A stretch of 64,000 nucleotides of DNA from positions 23,327,001 through 23,391,000 of the forward strand of contig JAUCBN010000006.1 of NCBI GenBank assembly GCA_035048815.1. Reading direction: 5' to 3'. The DNA comes from Abelmoschus esculentus (taxonomy: Eukaryota > Streptophyta > Magnoliopsida > Malvales > Malvaceae). Shown piece by piece: positions 1-11,443 of this stretch. The stretch's first letter is position 1. Each line of letters opens with the position of its first letter. Both the position numbers and the translations under genes were made by a program. The notes under the pieces were generated by a model. The model was given only the letters and a program-made list of their open reading frames with translations, made no database searches and was not told the DNA's origin.

Positions 1-2618
1 TCGGCCCCTGCTCGATCTCTTCCCAAAAGTTTTGGTCATCGGACAGCCAAAGGATCACTGTCTCTGTTTGTCTCATTAATAGAAGTGTAGCAAACCTTTC
101 CCTTCCCACAAACATATCAGCTGCTATACTCGCCATCCTTGTTAGCTTTTCAAAAAGTTCCTGAAACAAGATAAAATTGTAGAAGAGAAAAGGTATGAAC
201 ACCAGAATTATGTTTCCATAGGTCACTGTTCGAATTCCATTCGCTCGAATTCACATGATGCCATATCTTCTTATTCTTCAGGTTGCATGCTTATGTACTA
301 AAGAAATCAAGATATTACCTGGAATATTGGTGATGGAAACCATTCAGGTTCCTCAGTATGGCCATCCATACTTAAGTATATCTCCGCATTGAGACGGATG
401 TCCCCCTCGACTGTGAAGATAAGATCGAGGGCATGTTGTCTACAAAAGCTATCTCGCAAACGTTCAACCGAGCGTTGTAATTTCCGCTTCCATTCCTTTT
501 GCTCCGGAACACGGCCTTGCCTATCTGATGTGCTTCTAGGGGTGGTATCCACTTTGTTAGCCTGACTCAATGGCAAAAGTTTCAATGCAGCCCGGGGAAG
601 CAGTTCATCAGCTAGCAACGATGCATTGGCAAGTAAAGCCAATTGTTGGGATTCACTCTCTGCCATCTTTAGAATTCTATTCCCAGAACCATCCAAAGTT
701 TCTTCATTTTCAATCGAACCAGGCAGCGCACTTATCAATAGATTAACATAGGAATTGAAAATTTGTAAAACTCCTTCTAAAGCTGGACCATCCAATTGAA
801 GAATCTCAAGGGGGCCAACATCCTCCATAAATGCCTAAAACCAGACATAATGCACAATTAGGAACACCAAAGATTATAGAATTTGCAAAACAAGGAATTA
901 AAAGTTCATTTGACTTGTGTTTGATCACACAATATTTAATCACTATGGGAGCAAAAATAATTACCTTAATCATTGAATTCAATTTGTGAGCACTGCTTGA
1001 AAGCTTTGACTGTGATATACTTGCACTACTAAGAGATAAAGTAGAAGAGAACGGTCGTGCATCACCCGGTGCATAAGAAAGCACCCAATCATCTGCAGCG
1101 GCAAGTGCAGCAGTACTTTGTTCCATTCTTTAAGGTTGCATTGAATGCCATGTTGACACAGGGCCTAAAATGCCTCATCAAGATAGGGGAAAGGGCTAAT
1201 CCACGAGCTTCTAACAAGGCGCAATGGCCGAGGCATATCTGAACACATTCCGTGGCCAATCTTAGACCCCCAGCAGCTGCCGATGAAGCTAGAGCATGCC
1301 TCTTTAAGAGAAGTGCGAATGTGTCAGTTTGTTTGACAGCCCATGTTACTAGTTCAGATGAATATGCAGGCTCCTCACCAAAAACCGCCAAGGAATCACT
1401 AGATGCTTGCGCAATGGTTGAAAATAGCAGCTGTGAAAGAGCCGAAGTAGTTGATCCTCCGTGAGAATTGTTCGAAGGACGAAGACTCTGCATACCACGC
1501 TGCAGCCTCTGTTGGTGAGAATTGAGCAGCAATGTATGGGCACGAGGACCGTCCCCGAGATTTTTAATGGACAAAACGGCCGAACGGAGCTCAGCACCTT
1601 TCGTGAAAGGTTGGCAAGTAGCTTCTGCGAGCTGATCAACTAGTTTTTGTCTCAGCAAAGTGAGGGCATTCTTCAATCTTTGGAGTGCATCTTGACTCAA
1701 GGTATTTTTAGTATGAGGTTCTTTTGCCGCTTGTTCTTTTGCTACTTTTTCCCCTTCCTCCAATGCAGCCATAGCTTCCTCCACTCTCTTTTCAGCCAAT
1801 AGAACTTCAAGATTTTCCTCATATTCAACCAACCACGTCTCGATTTTATTTAGTTTAGTATTCTTAACAGCAAGTATGTTATCCTCTTCCGAATTGTCCG
1901 CGCCGTCTGTCAAGGAATCGAGGAAGACACCTTCGGCTAAACCGTGAACTAAAGCTGCCTGAGTAGAAAGAAGATTCCTCATCGAAAGGAGCTCACCCTC
2001 AAGAACTGTTATCTCCTTGGATGTACTTCAAATGCAGAAAATGTTAAGATTTCAGAATCTTAAGCTTGGCATGTACTAAACCAATAGGCAATAACTAATA
2101 CTTTATTTAATCAACGCCGGCATCTAATCATTCAAAGCATTAACTGGCAACAATGAAACAAGTTGAAAACCGAGGAATCCGATTCCGAAGCACAATAACC
2201 ACACACATCGGTATAGATCCCAAGACTTACCGTATAAAGGCAGTATAATTAGCGTACACACTTTTACGCATTTCCTCTGCAGACGCCTTCCTTAACTCTA
2301 ACAAGTTCATGCACGCATGCTTTATCTCCTGTGATAAAAATAAATAAAGAAAAATTGACCAAATTGAAAATCTCCGCCATTACCAAAATTCTCGAATTAT
2401 TCTCATCTCATTATAAACTTATAACAGAAAAAGAAGATCCGGAACCTCATTTGATCGCATAAATCATTTGAGAATTGAAATTACTATACCTTCTCCGACA
2501 TGTTGTTGCATTTGGATTGGAGATAAGAATCAGGATTGAACTGCGAAGCTTTGAAAACCTTCAAGCGATCGCTGAGAGTGAGGTTACTGTCCAGCTCCGT
2601 CAGGTTACCGATGCTCAT
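1..2618 (-). CDS. EXO84C: Exocyst complex component EXO84C, partial, with a frameshift
   Basis: Subunit of the octameric exocyst, which tethers secretory vesicles to the plasma membrane. Exons on the minus strand are 2490-2618, 2231-2328, 965-2025, 319-834 and 1-161; the C-terminus lies beyond the left edge. The start ATG at 2618 begins MSIGNLTELDSNLTLSDRLK. The sequence follows Arabidopsis At1g10180 closely as I remember it, including the N-terminal coiled-coil region and the stretch ending in RLRDSFCRQHAL. Introns use GT-AG and keep frame, except inside exon 3. There the frame breaks at about 1126-1131: upstream reads ...NATLK, and the family sequence continues as MEQSTAALAAADDW in another frame. 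Exon lengths are consistent with two missing bases. As written, the protein would end soon after the break. Either the copy is dying or the assembly has an error; family assignment is very secure. Confidence 0.92.
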
Positions 2619-3099
2619 TTTTTACCGTATAATCTGTGTCCAAATCGTTACAGAGAAAACACAAAATACCGTTAGTATGCTGCGATCATGGAAAGTGGAA
2701 TTAAATTAAATGAATCAATCTTTGGATGAACAGGAAGGTTTCTTAAATCAAGAGGCAGAGTCGGACATGTTTTGCTATAATGATTTCAACGTAAAACTCT
2801 CGCTTGTTTGTTTTCAGAGTTATTTTAGCCGTTGTAGTTCCACATTGAGTTTTTCTAACCTGAGACTGTGGTTTCGTTTGTGATTCACAGACAAATCTCA
2901 GTCGTAAATATGTCAAAAATCGGACGGTTATAATCTAGATATTTCAGCTTTTATTCTTCAGATTTTCATGATTTTATCCGACTAATTCAGATTGATTCAG
3001 ACTATACATCTAGTTTTAATGGATAATCTCTTAATATGATATTTTTGTATATATAACATCTAAAACTCGAAAATTGCTTAAGTAAAACTAAATTGCTTA
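2619..3099. other. EXO84C upstream region
   Basis: Noncoding sequence upstream of the minus-strand EXO84C start. It should hold the leader and promoter. No ORF or clear TATA element could be singled out; the sequence becomes AT-rich beyond about 3000. Confidence 0.5.
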
Positions 3100-3545
3100 C
3101 TACTTCAGTAATTTTTATTGGATATTTGATATCAGTCGAATGAATTGGTTGATGATTCAACAATTATTATATTGATTAATAAATATTAAAATTTTTAAGA
3201 ATTCAATATATAATTATAAATTATTTTAAAAAAAATTTAATTTAATTATTTTATATATATAATTTTTAAATAATTAGATCAAATAATAATTACTTTAGGC
3301 TTAGAATTTAAGGTTTTTTATATTTTAAATTGACTGAGGTTGGTACCTGATCCAATTATTTGAAGAAAATAAAATATATAATACATATATAAAATAATTA
3401 AATTAAATTTTTATTTAAAATAAATTATAATTATATGTTCAGCTTTTGAAATTTTTAATTTTTGTTAATCATTTTAATGATATTCAATAATGTTTAACGT
3501 TAATGATATTTAACAAGATCCGATGCATGTGGTAAACTCATCCTT
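3100..3545. mobile_element. AT-rich foldback MITE
   Basis: The left part (about 3130-3290) and the reverse complement of the right part (about 3340-3530) align, sharing AATATATAATTATAA-like and TTTAATTTAATTATTTTATA segments. This gives a long imperfect inverted repeat with no coding capacity. Ends are approximate. A shorter relative lies near 18410-18640, sharing the outer AAACTCATCC end and the internal ATATATAATTA stretch. Confidence 0.55.
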
Positions 3546-3994
3546 TAGTTCAAATATATTTTTAAAAAATAAAATCTGACATAATATATTACTTATCGAA
3601 TATCGCGTGATAAATAGTTTTCTACTTCTATATATATGTGAGATTAAGTTAGTAAAACTTAAAGAGTTTTACATTAATCTATGATTATTATATGATTAAA
3701 ACAAGTGAATAAGATCAATAGTAAAATATATAAAAATTATCACTTAAAAAATTATTTATAATTTATAATGTAAGATAAGTTTGTGTTTATTTTAATTTTT
3801 TTAAATTAAATATTTATTTTTAAGTTTTATAAATTATTTTTTAATATTTATAATTATTATTTTAAAATTTTATATGTGTTTATCTTTGAATATTTTTTTA
3901 AAAATCTACCATTAAGTGGCGGGACGAGGATGATGTGTTCTAGACGAAAGCTTTGGAATTTTAGGCCATTTAAATTATTTATTTGGGTAAATAA

Positions 3995-4635
3995 GAGAAA
4001 TTATTACATGAACCTATTCCACCACTTAGGATATGCCCAACCAATTAAATTGAGATACATAATATATTTTTTCTATATCATATTTACATATAAGCATTGT
4101 CCAAATCCATCTAATTTAATATTTTTGATTTAAAAAATATATATATTAAAGATTTTTTATGTCATCTTTTTTTTTATTCTTTAAAATTTTCTTCAATTAA
4201 TTTTTTTATAGATTTAGGGTTTATGGTTTATGGTTTATAGTTTAGGGTTAGGGGTTAGGATTTATATTTAACATTTAGCGTTTAAGTTTAGAATTTAGGG
4301 TTAGGATTTAGGGTTAGGGGTTAGGGTTTAGAGTTAGGGTTATGTATTAAGGTTATAGTTTAGGGTTTAGGCTTAGTGTTTAGAGTTAGGCTTTAGGGTT
4401 ATGTTTTAGAATTTAAGGTTTAGGGTTTAAAAAAAATTAAAAAATTAAACAATAAAGAGGAAGATAACATGAAAATTTTTTGGTAATATTTTTTTTTAAA
4501 TCAAAGTTATTAAAGTTGATGATTTAGATGATGCTTATGTGTGAATATAATATGGAAAAAATATATTATATGTTTTAATTTAATTGGTTGGGACCATATC
4601 CTACGTGGTGGAATGAGTTCATGTAATAATTTCTC
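3995..4635. mobile_element. Foldback MITE with telomere-like core
   Basis: About 210-bp arms form an inverted repeat. Both ends read GAGAAATTATTACATGAAC inward, followed by TTCCACCAC and CCAACCAATTAAATT. Between the arms, about 4210-4430 is made of degenerate TTTAGGG/TTAGGG units. No protein is encoded. A second copy occurs at 20670-21261 with the core in the opposite orientation (CCCTAAA on the plus strand). The terminal sequence is also shared with the short elements at 5640-6108. No clear target duplication flanks this copy (TAA on the left, GGA on the right). Confidence 0.8.
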
Positions 4636-4701
4636 GGATAGATAGAATATTTAAAGTTTATTTTGGAATATAGGCTAAAAGTTACGGTGGTGAACGTAGG
4701 A

Positions 4702-4766
4702 GAACGTCACATGCAGGTGGCGTCAGGTGACGACTTGGGGGAAGACGCCACCTGCAGGTGACGTTG
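4702..4766. repeat. GC-rich hairpin with TGACG motifs
   Basis: Arms at 4702-4724 and 4744-4766 are near-perfect reverse complements around GGTGGCGTC/GACGCCACC, with a 19-bp loop. Several TGACG/CGTCA cores lie here, and another partial unit (CATGACGTTCTC) follows at about 4815. The patch is strikingly GC-rich in a roughly 75% AT background. It may be the hairpin end of a transposon; a similar TGACGT pair occurs near 27672-27711. Confidence 0.6.
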
Positions 4767-5098
4767 TCCTTTATTTTAATATTTTTTTCTTATTTAAAAA
4801 AAAGTCATCTGCACATGACGTTCTCTTATTCACATTATTCATTTTGACTTAAATCTCCAAATATTAATTAAAAATCTCTATTTTTTAATTAAAAAAATGA
4901 ATGGATTATCAATCTAATTTTACGGTTATAGAAAAATGCCAAAAGATTAGCAGTCATTTTCAGTCACAACTCACAAATCTTCCTTTTTGTTCTGTTTTAA
5001 GTGATTTTTACACTCGGATGCCAGCCACACACTTCCAACTCCCCTTTTAAGTTCTGTTTTGTTCACTTCTAATCAAAATTATTACTATATTATTACTG

Positions 5099-5472
5099 TG
5101 AGAAAATTACATGAAATGGTCCCCAACTATAACTTGGTTTTTTATTGAGTTTTTTTTTTACAATTAAAAATTATAAATTAATTCCTTAACTTAAAAAATA
5201 ACATATTAATCTGATATCGTAAAAAATTAACAGTTGATAATATAATAATACTATATTTAATAATAAAATTATATATTTTATTTTTATTTGATTCTAATTC
5301 TATAAAATCATTTTAACGTTTTAATTTTTTATCAATTATGTTATTTTTTATTAATTATTTAATAATATTAGATTAATATATTATTTTTTAAGTGAAAAAC
5401 TAATTTATAATTTTTGATAATTAATAGGTTTAAAAAAATCAAATCATAATCAGGGACTATTTAGTTTACCCT
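5099..5472. mobile_element. Foldback MITE
   Basis: The two halves are an imperfect inverted repeat. The left end reads AAATTACATGAAATGGTCCC and the reverse complement of the right end AAACTAAATAGTCCCTGATT. Similarity continues inward through shared TTATAAATTA, CTTAAAAAATAA and ATATTAATCT segments. It has no coding capacity and is AT-rich. End positions are estimated by eye. Confidence 0.65.
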
Positions 5473-5639
5473 ATTAGTTTATAATGCAATTTTCACTTGG
5501 ATGAAAATTTTAAATTTCAAAAAAAAGGAGAAAAAGACATTCCCAACGATTAAAACCTCACCTACCCAACACCAATGCCAAAACGTCCCCCACCCTTCAC
5601 TCAACGGTCTCTTTTTCAATTTCAATCGCTTGTCGCCTA

Positions 5640-5896
5640 AAAGAGAAATTATATCATGGACCCGATTTATTATATCAGCCGTGGTCCTATTCAATAATAA
5701 CCATCTATTTTATCATTAATTTCTATTTCATTTTTTCTAATCAATAAATCTTCATTCAAAATTTCAATGTCATTTTAAAAATATCATTTATGAAAATTAT
5801 ATTAAATACATGGATGATTAGTGACAAAATAGGTAATTTTCATTAACTAGGGACCACGACTGACGTGGTAGGTCGAACCTATGATATAATCTCCCC
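5640..5896. mobile_element. Short MITE with TAA flanks
   Basis: Terminal inverted repeats begin GAGAAATTATATCATGGACC on the left and, inverted, GGAGATTATATCATAGGTTC on the right. The GTGGTCC/CCACGTCAG segments also pair. The element is flanked by TAA on each side, as expected for PIF/Harbinger-type insertion into TWA. It is noncoding and AT-rich inside. Its ends resemble those of the telomere-core elements. Confidence 0.75.
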
Positions 5897-5898
5897 TA

Positions 5899-6108
5899 AA
5901 GGAGAAATTATATCATGGGTCAGTCCCACCACGTCATCCATGGAACCGACCAATGATAATCTCCCACCTCATTATTTTTTAATTTTTAAAATAAAGATTC
6001 ACCTGGAAAAAAAATATGACATAGAAAATTAATGAAGTGGGTAGTTATCATTAGTCGGTCCCATAGAGTCGTGGTGAAACTAACCCATGATATAACTTTT
6101 CCCCCTAA
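5899..6108. mobile_element. Second short MITE adjoining the first
   Basis: Terminal inverted repeats: left GGAGAAATTATATCATGGGT with CCCACCACG, and inverted right AAAAGTTATATCATGGGTTA with TTTCACCACGA. Both halves also share GACCGACTAATGATAA-like sequence. TAA is found at both borders, and the left TAA is shared with the neighbouring element at 5640-5896. It is noncoding. Confidence 0.75.
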
Positions 6109-7291
6109 AGGGTCATTTTAATTAATAAATGAATTATGTTTTATGTCAAATATATTAATTACCATTCAATTTTATGAGTTTCAATTAATACATGTATTTA
6201 TTTAAAGAAATTTTAATATGAAAAAAATATACATGTGTCATGTAAACTTTAAATTATATAAAATGTTATTTTTTACGGTTTATAGACACTATTTAAGGTT
6301 TGGATGTTAATATTATAAATATTCAGATTTTAAGATTTAATCATTAAATTATAAAAATATTTTTATCACTTTATTCTTACACAAGACCATATTTATATCT
6401 GATTTTAAATTAAAATAAATTTAGACGCATTTAATAAAATGTTTAATTATTTTACTTTTATTCTTTTAGAGCTGTAGCTTTCAATACTTAATTTATTCAA
6501 CTGGAAAAAGAATTCTGTGTTATGTATTTAATTATTTCATGTTCACTGCACCCGTAAGACCACTGTTTTTCAGAACGTGGCTTTCACTGCATGGAACGAA
6601 CCGTTTTGAAACGGTAGTTTTAAGCTTTTGTAAATTCATTTATCATAAATAAAAATAAATTATATTAAGATGCTTGTTTGATTACGAATTCCTAAAATAT
6701 TTAATCTGAATTAAATAATCAATAAATCAAATATTATTTATATATATATTTTTTAAAAGATCAATACTTAGAAACTAACAAGAAGAGAAGACAGTAAAAG
6801 AAAGTTCCGGTTACAAAAAGGGAAGGAGACTAAAGAGTAAGTCATGCCTTTTCATCCCTCAACTTTGATCTTATTACGATTTCAGTCACTCAATTCTGGG
6901 TCGAGAAAATGAAAATATTTTTTTTAGAAATTCAAAGGAAAGTTTGAAATAATTAAAGAAATATATATAACTTGCCTAAAACTACGATAGTAATTTTTTT
7001 TTTGCTTCTTGAGAGTGTAAAATTTGAAGGTTTTGTCTAAAATAATTGTGGGTTTTAAAATAAAATTACTTCAATTAAATTAAAATGTACTTTCCTTTTC
7101 CATTATATGAACCTCTTCCAGCCTTTCTCTTTTCTGTATTTGAAGAGCTTATGGCTTATGCATTTATTTGAAACCCAAATCCCTTTAGTTCACTCTTTTC
7201 TCTGCGAATCAAATCTAGGGTTTGAACTCTTCACCCATTTCCATAAACCCAAACCACAGAATCCGACGCTTTTTTGTTTTTGAAGTAAACG
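6109..7291. other. Intergenic region and GALT leader
   Basis: AT-rich sequence without a supported gene up to about 7080. The last 200 bases are pyrimidine-rich, contain a TATA-like TTATATGA at 7103-7110, and probably carry the promoter and 5' leader of the galactosyltransferase. Confidence 0.4.
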
Positions 7292-10200
7292 ATGAAGAGA
7301 GCAAAATTTGACTCGTTAGTGTCGCTCAGTCGACTCAGGCTGGTTCAGTTCTTAATGGGGATTTTGTTTCTATACCTTCTGTTCATGAGCTTTGAAATCC
7401 CGCTGGTTTTCAAAACCGGTTCGGTGGGGTTCTATACTGACGCATTGCCCAGACCTTTGTTTCTGGAGAGCGAAGAGGACTTCACCGACAAATCAGCGCC
7501 TTCTCGACCGGACGATGTGTGGGAACTCGTCCTTCAAGACGGAATCCGAACACCGCCGCGGAGAATGTCGGAGTTCAAGGAGGTGTCGGGTCTTCTTTTC
7601 AACGAAAGCTCTTTCGACAGCAACGATTCTAAAGATGAGTTTTCGGTGCTCCACAAAACCGCGCGACACGCCTTCGTTGTCGGCAAGAAACTCTGGGACG
7701 ACCTCCAATCGGTTCAAAACAAATCCGATTCAGAACCGGGCCAGCAGAGTCAAATGAAAAACCGAACCGAATCATGTCCCGAATCAATTACCTTATCGGG
7801 GTCGGAGTTCGTGAACCGGAGCCGGGTCTTGGTCATTCCTTGCGGGTTAACATTAGGGTCCCACATTACGGTTGTGGGGACGCCGCGTTGGGCGCATGCA
7901 GAGGATGACCCGAAAATTGCTGTATTGAAAGAAGGGGATGAGTCCGTGATGGTAACGCAGTTTATGATGGAACTGCAAGGGCTGAAGACGGTCGACGGCG
8001 AGGATCCGCCTCGCATTCTTCATTTCAATCCGAGGTTGAAAGGGGATTGGAGCGGGGGGCCGGTGATCGAGCAGAATACTTGTTACCGAATGCAGTGGGG
8101 ATCGGCGTTGAGGTGCGAAGGGTGGAAGTCGAGAGCTGATGAGGAAACAGGTTGCCTTTTGTTTAATGATTTTCATATATAATTTTTAGTGCATTTGTTT
8201 GAATGCTGACTTAGTAAATGAAGAATGTAGGTTGAAAAAAGTCTCTGAATTTGGTAATAATTGTATGTGGTTAGTTGTGGACGTAGTTAAGTTGGTTACT
8301 GTGTTGCTTTATGATCTTGCTAGATAGGGGGATAATTTACAAGTTACTAATATGATCATTATATGTATTTTTTGATTGGTTATCTCATTTTGGGGGATAG
8401 TTGATGAACAAGTTAAATGCGAGAAATGGCTCCGAGATGATGACAATGGTTCAGAAGAATCAAAGGCTACATGGTGGCTGAAAAGATTGATAGGCCGAAA
8501 GAATAAGGTCGCATTTGATTGGCCGTATCCTTTTGCCGAGGGGAAGTTATTTGTTCTCACATTGAGTGCTGGATTGGAGGGTTATCATGTCAATGTTGAC
8601 GGCCGTCATGTTACCTCTTTTCCGTATCGGACTGTAAGTAACCTCTTTGTTGTTGGCTAATCAGCACGATGAATATAGAACCTGTCTTTAAATTTTGGAT
8701 GACATTTACAGGGATTTGTGCTTGAGGATGCTACTGGGCTATCTCTAAAGGGTGACCTTGATGTTCACTCCGTATATGCTGCTTCCTTGCCCACTTCTCA
8801 TCCAAGTTTTGCTCCACAAAAGCATCTTGAGAAGTTGAGTAAATGGAAGGCGCCACCACTTCCCGATGGAAATGTAGAGCTCTTTATTGGGATCCTTTCT
8901 GCTGGCAATCATTTTGCAGAGAGGATGGCTGTGAGAAAGTCCTGGATGCAGCATAAGTTAATAAAGTCTTCAAAAGTAGTTGCTCGTTTTTTTGTTGCAC
9001 TGGTAAGGCTAGATAAAGCAGGCATGAGTTCTTTCCTTTGGAAAATTTCCTTTGCTTGATATTTTTACGCCCTTTCTCTTTTTAGAACGGAAGAAAGGAT
9101 ATAAATGTGGAACTGAAGAAGGAAGCAGAATACTTTGGTGATATTGTTATAGTTCCTTACATGGATAACTATGATCTGGTTGTACTTAAAACAGTTGCCA
9201 TCTGTGAATATGGGGTGAGTGAGTGATCGAATGATCTGATGTTGCCTACTTTTTCCCCTGCTGATTTTTTTGTCATATGTGTATATATAATTATTTCAAT
9301 ATTATTCTTTAGTTGTTAAAGATCTACCTTTCATATGGTATCTAATTGTTCACAGGTCCGTACGGTGGCTGCAAGATACATTATGAAGTGTGATGATGAT
9401 ACATTTGTCCGGGTGGACCCTGTGCTTAAGGAAGCAAAGAAGCTTGGAAGTAAAAGCCTGTACATAGGAAATATGAATTACTACCACAAACCCCTGAGAG
9501 ACGGTAAATGGGCAGTAACGTATGAGGTGTGTGCTATCTGTTGAACTTTGCTAATTTTAGTGGAATTTGATTTGAACAACTTATTCTTTTACATTTGCTT
9601 TCTTATCTTTATAGATGCATCTTAATCATTCTATATATCTTGACATACTTTGCCACGCAAGTGTCCGATTCATAAAATATTGGAGTATCTCACTATCAAG
9701 TCACGGTATATATGTATTCTGTGATATACCATGAATTATCTTCTTGAGTTTGGCTTTGATAAAGGTATTTGTCATTTTTTACTGATGATACATGGGATAT
9801 TGTAATTAGTAAATACTTGAGTGGCAGGATGATCTATTTTTTTTCTTATGATCAATGTAAACTGGTTTAGAATTTAAACTTCAGTTAAATTTAGTTGTAG
9901 ATAACACTAAACATGCCCTTTCCTTCTGTGATCCACTGTTTAAAGAGTTTCTGTCTACTAAAAGACATCCAATGTATTTGTCTGAGCAAAGAACGATTCG
10001 TAAAAAATGATATAAAATCATCAGTTAATATCTCCGTCCTTTGTATTTTTTCCTGAAGGAATGGCCAGAAGAAGAATATCCTCCCTATGCAAATGGTCCA
10101 GGGTACATAGTCTCATCTGACATTGCGCAGTTTATCGTAGACGAGTTTGAGAAACACAAGTTGCGAGTAAGTCATCTCTATTTATTTATCCATTCTACTC

Positions 10201-10477
10201 TTGACCCATGCTTCGTCCTGTGTTCATGGTTGTTAAACAGCATTTGAGCAAAACACTTGTATTGCAGCTTTTCAAGATGGAAGATGTGAGCATGGGCATG
10301 TGGGTGGAAAAATTCAACAGTTCAAAAGCAGTGGAGTACCAACACAGCACGAAGTACTGCCAGTTCGGATGCATCGAGGATTATTACACCGCGCATTACC
10401 AATCTCCGAGACAGATGATATGCATGTGGGACAAATTGCAGAAGCAGGGAAAGCCTCAATGCTGCAGCATGAGATGA
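7292..10477 (+). CDS. Hydroxyproline O-galactosyltransferase (GALT, GT31, galectin-domain)
   Basis: Golgi type II enzyme that adds the first galactose to hydroxyproline on arabinogalactan proteins. Seven exons: 7292-8150, 8401-8633, 8712-9002, 9086-9214, 9356-9526, 10059-10166 and 10268-10477, giving an intact 666-residue protein, the usual family length. Visible parts: short basic N-terminus, transmembrane anchor at about 17-35, Ser/Asn-rich stem, galectin-like lectin domain (about 180-390, with the paired HFNPRLKGDW and WGSALRCEGW segments), then the GT31 domain with KCDDDTFVRVD. Its DDD at 517-519 is the metal/UDP-sugar site. The C-terminal half carries EDVSMGMWV and conserved cysteines. 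It most resembles the Arabidopsis GALT2-6 group; by gene order it may match GALT4 (At1g27120), but sequence alone does not settle the member. Confidence 0.93.
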
Positions 10478-10928
10478 AAGCCATTGAATAAAGAACTGAA
10501 CCAGACAGTTTTCACTTACAACCTTGGAGTAAGGTAAACAGAGATAAGAAATTTTGTGTTCATGGTAAATCTCTGTATATATGGAGGGGAATATCTTACT
10601 CCCTTTCAAGTAGAATTAAATCGTTCGTTTGGCCATTGTCTCCTCCATTGATGACAGAAATTAACATGGTGAGCATATATGAACAACATCAATAGCCTAG
10701 AGAGTAAAAGTGAAGTATCAATGTTAAAAAAATATGAATTGGCATATGAACATCAACAAAGTTCCTGCAACCATTTCTGATTCCTGACTCTTCGTTTGAG
10801 TGATCGATATTCGATATCGGACTGGGAAAAATAAATGATGATACAAAGTAACATGCAGATGTGGACTGGTGTTTACACCATGAAGGCAGTTGCAGATAAA
10901 TGATTTGTAGCTTCCGGTGTGCCCGCAG
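10478..10928. other. GALT downstream region
   Basis: Holds the 3' UTR of the galactosyltransferase and unremarkable spacer up to the repeat at 10929. No gene is supported. Confidence 0.4.
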
Positions 10929-11438
10929 TAGGGATGGTAATATAATATGATTCTATTCAAAGAAAAAAATTTGATCCAAATCCAATTAAAAAAAGTTCGA
11001 ATCCGAATTTAAAAAAAATGTTTGAGTCTTAATAGGAGGTGGATCGGATATAAAAATTGTCATGATTCAATTTAAATTCAATCCAAATTTATATGTGATA
11101 TGAATCCGGTTATATATAAACCGAATAAAAATATTTAAAATTTTTAGATTTAAAAAGTTTGAGTTGTTACTTTAATTTGTTTTATATTGGATTGTAATAT
11201 TTGTTAAGATTTGTTTGCACTATAAATTTAAAATTATTTGTTTGATAAAAATATTTTTTTATTTAAAGATATTTGTTTGAGTTATTATTTAAAAAATAAT
11301 TGAATTTGAATTTTAGATATTTTATTGAATTAGATTTGGATTTGTATAAATGGACTTGAATTTGAATTTTTTAAAAGTTTGATTATAATTATATTAGATT
11401 TTTATCTTTTAAAATCCGGTCCATTATCATCTCTAACT
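10929..11438. mobile_element. Non-autonomous element with TAGGGATGG terminus
   Basis: Begins TAGGGATGGTAAT and ends with the near inverse ATTATCATCTCTAACT. It is flanked by a direct repeat CGCAG (10924-10928 and 11439-11443) that looks like a 5-bp target duplication. The 510-bp interior is AT-rich with repeated GATCCAAATCC/GAATCCGAATTT phrases and no ORF. A second element of about 508 bp with similar ends sits at 19003-19510. Confidence 0.55.
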
Positions 11439-11443
11439 CGCAG

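Noticed and set aside
3876..4133. 85-codon ORF
   Set aside because: Overlaps the arm of the foldback element and encodes low-complexity AT-driven sequence.
4210..4430. Interstitial telomere array
   Set aside because: Units are degenerate, and in both places they are enclosed by transposon arms, so they belong to a MITE core rather than a chromosome-fusion scar.
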